Source: Helicobacter aurati (GTDB taxonomy: Bacteria > Campylobacterota > Campylobacteria > Campylobacterales > Helicobacteraceae). From it: a stretch of 64,000 nucleotides of DNA. The first letter of the stretch is position 1; each line of letters opens with the position of its first letter. The position numbers and the translations under genes were made by a program. The stretch lies in NCBI RefSeq assembly GCF_003364265.1, contig NZ_NXLW01000002.1:1-64000 (forward strand), given 5' to 3'. The notes under the pieces were generated by a model. The model was given only the letters and a program-made list of their open reading frames with translations. It was not told the origin of the DNA and did no database searches. Below are positions 17,031-26,187 of this stretch, in pieces.

Positions 17031-18286
17031 ATGAAGCAAGAACAAATAGAAGAAATACATATTGTGTTATGTTGCGATGATAATTATATTAAATATGCAA
17101 CTACTACGATTTTTAGTATTGTCAATACCGCGGCAATTCATGATGGTTTTGCCTATAATCCAAATAATGTTCACTATTTGGAACGTGTAAGTTGGTATGA
17201 AATTTTTAGTGGACATTTTAAAGAGTTGCAATCATTTAGCTTTGTTTATAACGCGCAGAAATACGGGGGGGGGGGGCACTACCTCCACACATAAACAATC
17301 CATCTCATAGCTCCTATTTATTAAAAACAAGATTCATATTTCATATTATTTCAGATTATATTGCCTCGTATCATCTTAAAAAACTCCGTTTCTTAGAATC
17401 TTTTTTAAACATTTCAATTCAAACACATATTATCGATAGCAATAGTTTCCAGAATCTTGTACCTTGGGGTGAAGGGCAAAACTATACAACTTATTATCGC
17501 TTAAAAATTGCCTCATTATTGCCGCAGCATATCGATAAGTGTATTTATTTGGACTGCGATATGATTCTTAATGCAGACATAAGAGAACTATATGCAATCG
17601 CCTTGCAAGAACATATCTGTGCCGTTGTAGGCGAAGAAAGAACGTTTGAACAGCCCATGGTAGCATTACCGAACAATGAACACTTCAGTATCAAGACTAA
17701 ATATAGTTTTAATGCGGGGTTGCTATTGCTTAATCTTAAAAAGTGGAGAGAACACAATATAGAATCTAAACTTTTTGCCTTATTACAAAAAGTTGTGTTA
17801 ACGGATCAAGATGCGTTAAATATTGTTTTTAATGACAATATTATAATGCTCGATACAAGATGGAATTGTTTCCCAGTTTTATTGCAACAACAACCTTCAA
17901 CAGCATGGCATCATATATTCAAAGATGAAGCCAATGAAGTATCTAAGCCCACTACTTCATTGACAAGAGCAGAGTATGAGGAAGTTTGCAAGGAGGCTAA
18001 AATTATCCATTTTGGAGGACCAAAGCCATGGCAAAAAAAGGCTTATGATTTTCCAGATATTGCTATGTGGAATTTGAAAAGATGGTATTTTCGACTTTGG
18101 TGGATAAATGCAGCATGTACACCTTTTTATCGTGATATTTCATGGCATATTTTGGAGCTTGATAAACGTGGAATAAAAAATCGATTGTATGACTTCATAA
18201 AATTACCCGACAAGATTCAAAGGTTAGGTAGAAAATATCTTAAAAATTTGATGAAAAATCACAACATAAAAAAAGACAATCCATGA
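17031..18286 (+). CDS. GT8-family glycosyltransferase, phase-variable, OFF in this sequence
   Basis: The gene is split by a run of 12 G. The first part (17031-17294) begins EEIHIVLCCDDNYIKYATTTIFSIV, the donor-binding start of GT8 enzymes such as LPS galactosyl- and glucosyltransferases, and stops 12 bases after the G-run. The second part is open from the G-run to 18286 in another frame, and contains NYTTYYRLKIASLL, the DxD metal motif in CIYLDCDMILN, NAGLLLLNLKKW, and HFGGPKPW near the end. By frame arithmetic, 10 or 13 G would join both parts into a protein of about 417-418 residues. Slipped-strand switching is well known for Helicobacter surface glycan genes. It probably modifies lipopolysaccharide O-chain or core; the sugar is unknown. 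Confidence 0.9.
17265..17276 (+). repeat. Poly-G tract (G12), translational phase-variation switch
   Basis: Twelve consecutive G inside the coding region, by far the longest homopolymer of G or C in the window. Its length sets the reading frame of the GT8 gene: 12 is OFF, 10 or 13 is ON. Confidence 0.93.
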
Positions 18287-18350
18287 TGATATAAGTCAAT
18301 CAATAAAATCAAAAGTGCCACGAAAGATACATAAGATTCTTTAAATTGGC

Positions 18351-18356
18351 TATAAT
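18351..18356 (+). promoter_or_regulatory. -10 promoter of tatC
   Basis: TTGGCTATAAT lies 36 bases before the ATG at 18392. It rules against a start at 18359, which would sit near the transcription start. Confidence 0.55.
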
Positions 18357-18391
18357 ATTTGATTATTGGCAATAACGTTTGGAGATACAAT

Positions 18392-19198
18392 ATGCTCGAA
18401 GAGTTGCGTCCTCATATACAAGATTTACGTAAACGATTAATCATTTCTCTATTATCACTGATAGTTAGTTTTGTAGTGGCTTTCAGTTTTCACGAAACAA
18501 TAGCAACATGGATGAAGATTCCTTTAGAAAATGCTTTTGTTAATAGTGGGGGTAAGATTATTCAAACTGCTCCAGCAGAATATTTATTTGTCGCCATTAA
18601 AATTAGTTTTTTTGCCGCTTTTATTGTGTCAATTCCTATTATTTTTTGGCAATTATGGCTTTTTGTGGCACCTGGGTTATATAAACATGAAAAGAAACTG
18701 ATTCTTCCTTTTGTTTTTTTTACTTCTTTAATGTTTGCTGCGGGACTTTGTTTTTGTTATTTTGTTGTTTTTCCTTTTCTTATTAAATATGTTATTGCTT
18801 TTGGAAGTGATGTTGTAGAAGCAAATATTACAATTAATGAATATTTAGTCTTTTTTGTTCGTATTATGCTGGTTTTTGGTTTTATATTCGAGCTACCTGT
18901 TGTAGCGTATTTCTTTGGTAAGATTGGCTTGATTACAGATGAAACACTAAAGAAATATTTTCGTTACGCCGTTGTTATTATATTTATAATAGCTGCCATA
19001 GTAACTCCACCTGATGTAGTTTCTCAATTGCTATTAGCCATACCTATGGTGATACTTTATGGTTTTGCTTATTTGATTTTAAAGTTTGTGAATCCCGCGT
19101 CTAAATCATCTATTGATACAGAACATTTTGCAGAAGAGACATCAGAAACATCTACAAGGAACGATTCGGAATCATCTGATTTGAAAACGAGTTTTTGA
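18392..19198 (+). CDS. tatC: Sec-independent protein translocase TatC
   Basis: 268 residues from ATG 18392, chosen because GGAG precedes it, the -10 element fits, and MLEELRPHIQDLRKRL is the normal TatC N-terminus. Six hydrophobic helices follow, with APAEYLFVAIKISFFAAFIVSIPIIFWQLWLFVAPGLY, the conserved receptor region, and PPDVVSQLLLAIPM near the last helices. The final 35 residues are an acidic Ser/Thr/Glu-rich tail not needed by the core fold. TatC is the twin-arginine signal receptor of the inner membrane. tatA and tatB are not adjacent. Confidence 0.95.
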   Translation: MLEELRPHIQDLRKRLIISLLSLIVSFVVAFSFHETIATWMKIPLENAFVNSGGKIIQTAPAEYLFVAIKISFFAAFIVSIPIIFWQLWLFVAPGLYKHEKKLILPFVFFTSLMFAAGLCFCYFVVFPFLIKYVIAFGSDVVEANITINEYLVFFVRIMLVFGFIFELPVVAYFFGKIGLITDETLKKYFRYAVVIIFIIAAIVTPPDVVSQLLLAIPMVILYGFAYLILKFVNPASKSSIDTEHFAEETSETSTRNDSESSDLKTSF

Positions 19199-19225
19199 TT
19201 CAAAACAACGTAAAAAGCGAGTATC

Positions 19226-19256
19226 AAAAAGTGCAAGCTTCGCTACATTTGCACTT
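19226..19256 (-). terminator. Intrinsic terminator of the HDOD gene
   Basis: On the minus strand the arms AAGTGCAA and TTGCACTT form an 8-base stem overlapping the gene's end, followed by a run of five T then GATAC. This is a good Rho-independent terminator, and it may also slow read-through from the convergent tatC. Confidence 0.65.
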
Positions 19257-20103
19257 CTACTTCCAAGTTTACTTTTGCGTGGGGAGGAAGTTTATTTTTA
19301 AAGTTTTGTAAATCGAATTTAATTCCTTGTGTTGCTGCTTCTTGTATAAGAGCTATTGCCTCATGTACATTATAAGCACTGCCACCTTGATAAGGCTCAA
19401 AGATTCTATTTGTAATAGCCAATGCGTAAGAACGTTTTTTGACATGTTCGGAAGAAGCATGTGGGGCAGTGATGTAAGCGAGGCTTTCGATTAAATCTTC
19501 ATCAAACTTCCAATGATTAAATAAAAAACTAGAGAAACTTAAATGATCCGTTCCAAAGAACTCATTCTCAATAAAAGCAATATTTTGGAAATTATTTTGT
19601 CGAATAAGCGCAAGAAATTCTTTGTCTTTATTGTTTTGAATGAGCATACTAGAAAATAGTATCATGCCAAGTCGCAATAACATAACACAAGGAACAATTT
19701 GCTGAAATAATTTCTTATCTTCTTCTCCCAGCCAATCTGTCATAAAGTTAACTTCTTCCGTACAATTACGTAAAAACGTGGCAGTATCTAGCCCGTAAGG
19801 GGACACATCAATATGAAGATGACCGTTAAGAGAATTAGCAATTGCAATATTTTTGATATTCCCTACCCCCAATAATGCAACCACCTGGTTTATTGTAGAG
19901 ATTTCTCTTGAAAATCCATAGTAAGGAGAATTTGCCAGACGAAGCAAATCGGCAGTTAATAATGGATCTTTGGAAATTATATTGACTACCTCTTGAATCT
20001 GCACTTCAACTCCGGATTTATCAATATAATCCCGTAGCTTCATTACTGTTTCAGGTAATGGTGGCAGATTCTCAATTGTTTTATTTAACAGTTCGTGCAT
20101 CAT
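19243..20103 (-). CDS. HDOD-domain signalling protein
   Basis: A 286-residue single-domain protein starting MMHELLNKTIENLPPLPETVMKLRDYI, the typical HDOD entry. It continues with IISKDPLLTADLLRLANSPYYGFSREISTINQVVALLGVGNIKNIAIANSL. HDOD domains are degenerate HD phosphohydrolases without catalytic metals and usually act as protein-interaction modules in signalling. The HD dyad is indeed absent. It has its own promoter and terminator, so it is probably monocistronic. Partner unknown. Confidence 0.9.
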   Translation of the reverse strand: MMHELLNKTIENLPPLPETVMKLRDYIDKSGVEVQIQEVVNIISKDPLLTADLLRLANSPYYGFSREISTINQVVALLGVGNIKNIAIANSLNGHLHIDVSPYGLDTATFLRNCTEEVNFMTDWLGEEDKKLFQQIVPCVMLLRLGMILFSSMLIQNNKDKEFLALIRQNNFQNIAFIENEFFGTDHLSFSSFLFNHWKFDEDLIESLAYITAPHASSEHVKKRSYALAITNRIFEPYQGGSAYNVHEAIALIQEAATQGIKFDLQNFKNKLPPHAKVNLEVEVQM

Positions 20104-20439
20104 AGCTTTAACCCTTATATGGACTTAACATAAATCTTTGTTGATTATAACACAGAATTATTACCAACTTTTTATGAAAAATATCAAAATTGGGAGTAAG
20201 GTGAAAATAAAGATAGAACATTTTCTTCCTTTCTTTTACAAGTTAAAGAAAGAAACACCGTGAAATTCAGTTTCATTATGATAACTTACAGCATGGTTGA
20301 TTCATAGCAACCAGATGATATTACCGCAAAAGATTATTTAATCTTTCTGTTTTGTTTTATAAAACAAGATCGCACTGATGTTTAATTCGAATACAATCAT
20401 TTTATATTGCGTTATAAACTCAAGAATTGTTGGTTAATT
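20104..20439. other. 336-base spacer with HDOD promoter and small palindromes
   Basis: The spacer between ugd and the HDOD gene, both minus. It holds a TGTTATAATC -10 element at 20144-20149 (minus) for the HDOD gene, a hairpin AAAGATT/AATCTTT at about 20329-20346, and a 16-base perfect palindrome TTGTTTTATAAAACAA at 20352-20367, possibly ending the ugd transcript. I see no gene. Confidence 0.5.
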
Positions 20440-21816
20440 TTATATATTTTTTGCAACGCCAATTTGATAATATATAAATCCCTGTGTTTCCAATTGGTAG
20501 TGTTGGTAGATATTACGTCCGTCAAAAATCACAGGGTTATGTAAAAGTTTTTTGATTTCTCCAAAATCTGGACTTCTAAACTCACGCCATTCAGTTAAAA
20601 GTACAAGCGCTTCACAATCCTTTATTGCATCATACTTGCTTGATTGCAATTGAATAGAATCTAAATAGTCTTTAAAGTAAAATTGTGCTTGTTGATAGGC
20701 TTTTGGATCATAGGCTTTTATTTTTGCTCCTTTTGTAATTAACTCACGCACTACAACCAAAGAGCTAGCCTCGCGCATGTCGTCAGTTTCTGGTTTGAAA
20801 CTAAGCCCCCATAGCGCAAAACTTTTGTTTGTTAAATCTTCCCCAAAATGTCGCACAATTTTTTGTACCAAAAGCATTTTTTGTGCTGCATTCACGTTTT
20901 GTACGGCTTTAAGAATTTGTGCCTCATAGCCATGATCTTGGGCATTCCTTTCTAATGCTCGAACATCTTTAGGGAAACAACTTCCTCCATAACCACAGCC
21001 AGGATAAATAAAACTATATCCAATACGAGAATCTGAGCCAATTCCAAGCCGTACATCATTGACGTTTGCTCCTACACGTTCGCAAATCTGACTGATTTCA
21101 TTAATGAAACTAATTTTTGTTGCAAGCATGGCATTCGCAGCATATTTAGTCATTTCTGCAGATTCTATGCTCATGTGAATCAATCTATCGCTTTTTAGTA
21201 AAAATGGTGCGTATAGGGATTTCATTATGTCAAGGGCACGTATAGAATCTGTACCAATTACCACCCTGTCTGGACTCATGAAATCTTTAATAGCTACACC
21301 TTCTTTAAGAAATTCCGGATTGCTTACTACATCAAAACTTATACTATGTATATTTTTAGATTGAAGAGGCTCATTATGAGCATTGCTCAAGCGATTTAGT
21401 AAGGTAGATTCTATAAGCGTACGTACTTTTTTTGCGCTACCTACAGGCACAGTGCTTTTGTTAACAACTACAAAATAAGTAGTTTCTACAAACATACCAA
21501 TATCTTTTGCTACACTTTCCACATAAGAAAGATCTGCGCTGCCATCTTCTCCCATAGGCGTACCTACAGCAATAAAAATAACCTCTGCATTCTGTAAGGC
21601 TAATTTTTTATCCGCAGTAAAATGTAATGTGTCGAGTGCAGCATTATCTTTAATCATGGATTCAAGACCGGGCTCATAAATAGGAATCCGACCCTTTTGT
21701 AGCTGTGTAATTTTATCCAAATCTTTATCAAGGCAAGTTACATGATTGCCCATTTGTGCAAAACATGCCCCAGCCACAAGTCCTACATAACCGCTGCCAA
21801 CGATAGTGACTTGCAT
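20440..21816 (-). CDS. ugd: UDP-glucose 6-dehydrogenase
   Basis: A 458-residue NAD-dependent enzyme that oxidises UDP-glucose to UDP-glucuronate for surface polysaccharide synthesis. It starts MQVTIVGSGYVGLVAGACFA, the Rossmann glycine motif. AEVIFIAVGTPMGEDGSADLSYV, NPEFLKEGVAIKDFMSPDRVVIG and the catalytic Cys in YPGCGYGGSCFPKDVRAL are intact, as are WGLSFKPETDDMREA and the C-terminal FDGRNIY. Length is normal. It stands next to a cytochrome gene rather than in a polysaccharide cluster; only the GT8 gene 2 kb away relates to glycans. Confidence 0.95.
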   Translation of the reverse strand: MQVTIVGSGYVGLVAGACFAQMGNHVTCLDKDLDKITQLQKGRIPIYEPGLESMIKDNAALDTLHFTADKKLALQNAEVIFIAVGTPMGEDGSADLSYVESVAKDIGMFVETTYFVVVNKSTVPVGSAKKVRTLIESTLLNRLSNAHNEPLQSKNIHSISFDVVSNPEFLKEGVAIKDFMSPDRVVIGTDSIRALDIMKSLYAPFLLKSDRLIHMSIESAEMTKYAANAMLATKISFINEISQICERVGANVNDVRLGIGSDSRIGYSFIYPGCGYGGSCFPKDVRALERNAQDHGYEAQILKAVQNVNAAQKMLLVQKIVRHFGEDLTNKSFALWGLSFKPETDDMREASSLVVVRELITKGAKIKAYDPKAYQQAQFYFKDYLDSIQLQSSKYDAIKDCEALVLLTEWREFRSPDFGEIKKLLHNPVIFDGRNIYQHYQLETQGFIYYQIGVAKNI

Positions 21817-21836
21817 AATATTCTCCTTATTATCTT

Positions 21837-22226
21837 TTATTTTTGAGTAATGTATTCATAAATTGCTTCAATTTCAGAATCTGTGAGATAGTATTTTGGC
21901 ATAACACCTCTATTGCTATATAATTTTTTCTTAAATCGAGAGATATCTAATTCCGTAATATCTGGCGCATAGATTTCTTGCAATTTTCCTTTGTGCTTAT
22001 ATTGAGCAAGTTGTTGCCCCTTACCAAATTCTCCATGGCAGGACTTACAACTAATGCCGCGAGGGTTATTGTAAAGCTGCTTACCGTATTCTTGTTGTGT
22101 GATGAAGGTTTCTTCTGTGTTTACATCTTCATAATGCGTTATCATAGAATTTGCTGCTACCATAACAATTACTATATTTATAAAAATGACTATAAATATT
22201 AACGGTTGTTTTGCATTCTTTAACAA
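21837..22226 (-). CDS. Membrane-anchored single-haem cytochrome c
   Basis: A 129-residue protein. The start is a TTG at 22226 with AAAAAGG in front. An N-terminal hydrophobic anchor (about 8-27) is followed by a small class I cytochrome domain: the haem site ISCKSCHGEFGKGQ (CxxCH near residue 58) and a likely Met ligand in GVMPKYYLTDSEIEAIYEYI. It is a periplasmic electron carrier. Which oxidase or dehydrogenase it serves cannot be told. A minus-strand TATAAT at 22254-22259 drives it divergently from ileS. Confidence 0.88.
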   Translation of the reverse strand: MLKNAKQPLIFIVIFINIVIVMVAANSMITHYEDVNTEETFITQQEYGKQLYNNPRGISCKSCHGEFGKGQQLAQYKHKGKLQEIYAPDITELDISRFKKKLYSNRGVMPKYYLTDSEIEAIYEYITQK

Positions 22227-22253
22227 TAGTTCTACCTTTTTAAAAAAGTAGCT

Positions 22254-22259
22254 ATTATA
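22254..22259 (-). promoter_or_regulatory. -10 promoter of the cytochrome c gene
   Basis: The minus strand reads GCTATAATAGC, about 28 bases before the TTG start. The short divergent spacer to ileS carries both promoters. Confidence 0.5.
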
Positions 22260-22322
22260 GCATTCTTTGCAAAAGTTTGATAAAATACCTGTTTATTTAT
22301 ATACTTTCACAAGGAAGATTCT

Positions 22323-25265
22323 ATGCAAGATAAAGATTATAAAGACACGTTAATCCTCCCTCGAACTGATTTTCCTATGAGAGGCAATCTCCCTCAAAAA
22401 GAGCCAGAACGTTATAAAAAATGGCAAGATAGTGCCTATTCCCTTATGAGTCGTAAAAAACAGATTAATGCGAATATAGATTCTATAGAATCTGTACAAG
22501 ATTCGCAGTTTACACTGCATGATGGTCCGCCTTATGCCAATGGACATTTACACGTGGGGCACGCGCTTAATAAGATTCTCAAAGATTTTATCGTTAAATT
22601 GCATTATTTTCGTGGTAAGCAGGTTTTTTTCACGCCTGGTTGGGATTGTCATGGTCTACCGATAGAACAGCAAATTAGCACAGAGTTTGAATCTAAGAAT
22701 ATCCTTCCAAGCAAGCTTGAAATGCGTAAGGCGTGCCGTGCGCATGCTGCAAAATTTATTGAGATTCAGAAAGAAGAATTTATAAACATGGGAATTATAG
22801 GAGATTTTGCTAATCCCTATAAAACAATGGATTATCGTTTTGAGGCAAATATTTACCGTGCATTAGTGAAAATTGCCAATCAAGGTTTACTTATCCAAAG
22901 AAGCAAACCAATTTTTTGGAGTTGGGCAGCTAGGAGCGCATTAGCGGAAGCAGAAGTAGAATATAGAGATAAGAAGTCGGATTCTATTTATGTGGCTTTT
23001 CCTTTAGAATCGCAATCTATTCTTGCATTGAATTTAGAATCATTTTCTACTCATAAACAGCCTTTTATCGCAATATGGACGACTACGCCTTGGACATTAC
23101 CTAGCAATGTCGCCATTGCTTTTCATCCCGAAGAGCAATATGTGTTAGTAGAAGATGGGGCTATTGTAGCAAAAAAACGGTACGAAGATTTACAAGCAAA
23201 AAAAATAATAAACGGTAGAATCCTCTGTGAAATAAATGCTCAAAGATTTGAGAGGCTAAAGGCAATTAATCCACTCAATGGGAGAGAATCCTTGCTGATT
23301 TTAGCCAATTATGTAAGTATGCAAGATGGTACTGGTGCTGTGCATAATGCCCCTGGACACGGGGAAGACGATTATTTTTCATGTTTGAAGTATGATTTGC
23401 CTGTTATTATGGCTGTTGATGATTCTGGACTATTTGATCACTGCATTATAAAAGAAAGATTGTTTGAATCATCTATTGCAAAGGAGTTCGAAGGTGTACA
23501 TGTCTTTAAGGCGCAAAAGAGAATTTTAGAGATTCTTCGAGATTCTCAAGCTTTACTCTTTCACGAGGAGATAACACATTCTTATCCTCATTGTTGGCGT
23601 ACTAATAAGCCTATTATTTTTCGTGCAACTAAACAATGGTTTATTCTTATGGATAAGCCGTATTATCAAGGAAAGACACTACGCGAAATAGCACTCGAGG
23701 AAATTGAAAAGACAAGATTCTATCCATCAAACGGTAAGAATCGCATAAAAACAATGGTACAGAATCGTCCAGATTGGTGTATTTCACGTCAGAGAGATTG
23801 GGGAGTGCCTTTGGCTTTCTTCTTAGAAAGACAAAGCGGCGAGCCTCTGCTAGATTCGGAAGTAACAAATTATATTGCAGATTTATTTGAAAAACATGGT
23901 TGTGATGTCTGGTGGGAAAAAGATATTGTTGATTTACTCCCCCCTGCTTTTAAAGACAAAGCTAATCTTTACACAAAAAACATGCACATTTTAGATGTGT
24001 GGTTTGATAGCGGAAGTACGTGGTTTGCAGTGCTTAATTGCGATAATTATGGAGCAAGCACATCTACTACAATGATTGGCAATAAAGAATCTACGAGTTC
24101 TACATCTCAATATAATGCTGGTTTTTATCCTAGCTCTATGTACTTAGAGGGTAGCGATCAGCATCGAGGATGGTTTCAAAGCTCATTGCTTATTAGTTGT
24201 GCTATCAATTACAAGTCGCCCTTTGCAAGTATTGTTACACATGGATTTACTGTAGATGATAAAAGCGAGAAAATGTCTAAGAGTAAAGGCAATGTTTTAT
24301 CCCCTAATGTAATTATGCGCAATCATGGAAGCGAAATCATACGTCTATGGGTCGCGCTAAGTGATTATCAAAATGATGTAAAAATTTCGCAGAACATTTT
24401 AAAGCAAGTCGCAGAAAATTATCTTAAGATTCGCAACACCATTCGTTTTTTGCTTGCCAACACACAGGGGCTTAGTACATTGGATTTTACAAATCTTAGT
24501 CCCATTGATATTTGGATTTTGCACGAAGCAAAAAGAGCTTTTACGCAAATTGAAGAATTTTTTGCTTTGTATGACTTTTCTAAAGGATTCCAGATTCTTA
24601 ATTCTTTTCTCACGGCTAGCCTTAGTGGCATTTATCTTGATATTTGCAAAGATAGCTTGTATTGTGACAGCAAAAATTCCTCTAAACGTATTGCGATTCA
24701 AAGTGTTTTTGGTATATTGGCTAATCATATATTACATTTGCTTGCACCGTTTTTAACTTACACTGTAGATGAAGCATTAGAATATGCTGAACCAATACTT
24801 AAAGGAAGCGCGAGCAATGTTTTTGAATTAGAAAAAATATCTATGCCAGACTTAAGTGAGTATCCTTTATTTAAGCAAGAAAACTTTGATATTTTGTTGG
24901 AATTACGTGGCATTTTTAATGAACATGTTGATAGGTTAAAAAAGGAGAAAATTATTAAGTCTAGCTTGGAGCTAGAAATTATAGTATCAGATTCATCCAA
25001 AAATTCACAAGTACAGATACGTTTTATAGATTTAGTAGCAGATTTTTTAATGGTAAGTTCATGTACTATCGCCGATTCTTCACAGATACAGCAGGAACAA
25101 TATTTGTTCGAAATTAGTTTGCATAATCAAAAATTCTCTATCATTAAAGCAAAAAAAGAAAAGTGTCTGCGTTGTTGGCAATTTAAGGTAGATGTTCATC
25201 TTATCGAATCAGAATATAAAAATACTACACAACTATGCCAGAGGTGCATAGAAGTCTTGAAATAA
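22323..25265 (+). CDS. ileS: Isoleucyl-tRNA synthetase
   Basis: A 980-residue class I synthetase. The ATP motif (HIGH type) is in PPYANGHLHVGHALNK near residue 72. FFTPGWDCHGLPIE and the editing domain block (TTPWTLPSNVAIAFHP, GTGAVHNAPGHGEDD) follow. YLEGSDQHRGWFQSSLL and the KMSKS motif EKMSKSKGNVLSP (about residue 655) complete the catalytic core. A C-terminal zinc site has Cys pairs CLRCWQ and CQRC, as in bacterial IleRS type I. Length is slightly above the usual bacterial range. AAGGA precedes the ATG. Confidence 0.97.
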   Translation: MQDKDYKDTLILPRTDFPMRGNLPQKEPERYKKWQDSAYSLMSRKKQINANIDSIESVQDSQFTLHDGPPYANGHLHVGHALNKILKDFIVKLHYFRGKQVFFTPGWDCHGLPIEQQISTEFESKNILPSKLEMRKACRAHAAKFIEIQKEEFINMGIIGDFANPYKTMDYRFEANIYRALVKIANQGLLIQRSKPIFWSWAARSALAEAEVEYRDKKSDSIYVAFPLESQSILALNLESFSTHKQPFIAIWTTTPWTLPSNVAIAFHPEEQYVLVEDGAIVAKKRYEDLQAKKIINGRILCEINAQRFERLKAINPLNGRESLLILANYVSMQDGTGAVHNAPGHGEDDYFSCLKYDLPVIMAVDDSGLFDHCIIKERLFESSIAKEFEGVHVFKAQKRILEILRDSQALLFHEEITHSYPHCWRTNKPIIFRATKQWFILMDKPYYQGKTLREIALEEIEKTRFYPSNGKNRIKTMVQNRPDWCISRQRDWGVPLAFFLERQSGEPLLDSEVTNYIADLFEKHGCDVWWEKDIVDLLPPAFKDKANLYTKNMHILDVWFDSGSTWFAVLNCDNYGASTSTTMIGNKESTSSTSQYNAGFYPSSMYLEGSDQHRGWFQSSLLISCAINYKSPFASIVTHGFTVDDKSEKMSKSKGNVLSPNVIMRNHGSEIIRLWVALSDYQNDVKISQNILKQVAENYLKIRNTIRFLLANTQGLSTLDFTNLSPIDIWILHEAKRAFTQIEEFFALYDFSKGFQILNSFLTASLSGIYLDICKDSLYCDSKNSSKRIAIQSVFGILANHILHLLAPFLTYTVDEALEYAEPILKGSASNVFELEKISMPDLSEYPLFKQENFDILLELRGIFNEHVDRLKKEKIIKSSLELEIIVSDSSKNSQVQIRFIDLVADFLMVSSCTIADSSQIQQEQYLFEISLHNQKFSIIKAKKEKCLRCWQFKVDVHLIESEYKNTTQLCQRCIEVLK

Positions 25266-25338
25266 TTTATAAAGAATTTACAGATAAATATCTATCCCTT
25301 ATATTATCTATCCTTTATTCTAGCCACTCATTTAAACT

Positions 25339-26178
25339 TCAACGTATTTGATATTTTCCCCCAAGACGCACTTGAATAGGTATAGGTGGACGTTTGAGAT
25401 TTTTGGCAGACAATTCTACAACTTGTCGCATTGATTCGTCGAGTACTTCATACTTTGTTGAGACAATAATTCGTATGTCTTCAATGTGTCCATCTGGATA
25501 TAAAGTAAATTCAATAATGCCCTCACCTTGTTGCTTAAGATATGCGGCAAGTTTTGGGTAGCCCATTCTGTCAGCAGTTTGCTGAAATACAGCAAAGTTA
25601 ATAAAATAACTTTCTGCTAAATAGTCTTTTTGTTCTTTGCTCATACGATAAATATTGTTACCGTATAAACGTTGCAATTCCTCTAGTGCTTGCGATGGAA
25701 GTTTTTCTAACTTGACATTTTCTTCCTTTTCCTGAATACTTTGTGTCAGACTCGGTTTTGTAACAATCAGCGGATTGAATTTTTCTTGTGGTAAGTTAAG
25801 GGATTCCAAGTCTATGTTAAGATCCGGTGTTTGCTCTGCTTGTCTATTAATTGTTTGTTCTTGTAATTGTGGGGATATTGTTGTTTGCGGTTGAGTGGTA
25901 CGTTGGTTAGACTTAGGCTGGGTATCTATCTTTGATGGAACTTGTGTTGTAGGAAGTTTTTTTGTTTGCGTTGCGTGTTGTGGTATTTGTTGAGTAGAAT
26001 TCTGTAATTTTTGCAGTACATTATTCTGTAAAATACCAAGAGAAATGGGTTGCAAAGAAATATGTTTATCTGGTTTGGGTAGCAATATGTAGCACAAGAT
26101 AATAATACCATGTGCTAGTATAGAAAGTCCTAAAGAGAGCAAAAATCTATCTTTGTAGACTTTGTATTGTCTAGTCAT
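25339..26178 (-). CDS. TonB-like energy transducer protein
   Basis: A 279-residue protein with one N-terminal membrane anchor (about 13-37) and a long Gln/Thr/Pro-rich periplasmic stretch (about 60-160). A C-terminal TonB-fold domain of about 80 residues follows (YLKQQGEGIIEFTLYPDGHIEDIRIIVST, then VVELSAKNLKRPPIPIQVRLGGKYQI). It could link ExbB/ExbD to an outer-membrane receptor. It lacks the usual long Glu-Pro/Lys-Pro repeats and no exbB or exbD is adjacent. It lies 9 bases downstream of fliO, probably in the same transcript as fliN-fliO, which raises the chance of a motility or envelope role instead. Confidence 0.8.
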   Translation of the reverse strand: MTRQYKVYKDRFLLSLGLSILAHGIIILCYILLPKPDKHISLQPISLGILQNNVLQKLQNSTQQIPQHATQTKKLPTTQVPSKIDTQPKSNQRTTQPQTTISPQLQEQTINRQAEQTPDLNIDLESLNLPQEKFNPLIVTKPSLTQSIQEKEENVKLEKLPSQALEELQRLYGNNIYRMSKEQKDYLAESYFINFAVFQQTADRMGYPKLAAYLKQQGEGIIEFTLYPDGHIEDIRIIVSTKYEVLDESMRQVVELSAKNLKRPPIPIQVRLGGKYQIR

Positions 26179-26187
26179 TGCAATTTC

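Noticed and set aside
20380-20400. TTCGAATAC resembling a tRNA T-loop
   Set aside because: No flanking acceptor or anticodon stems could be formed.
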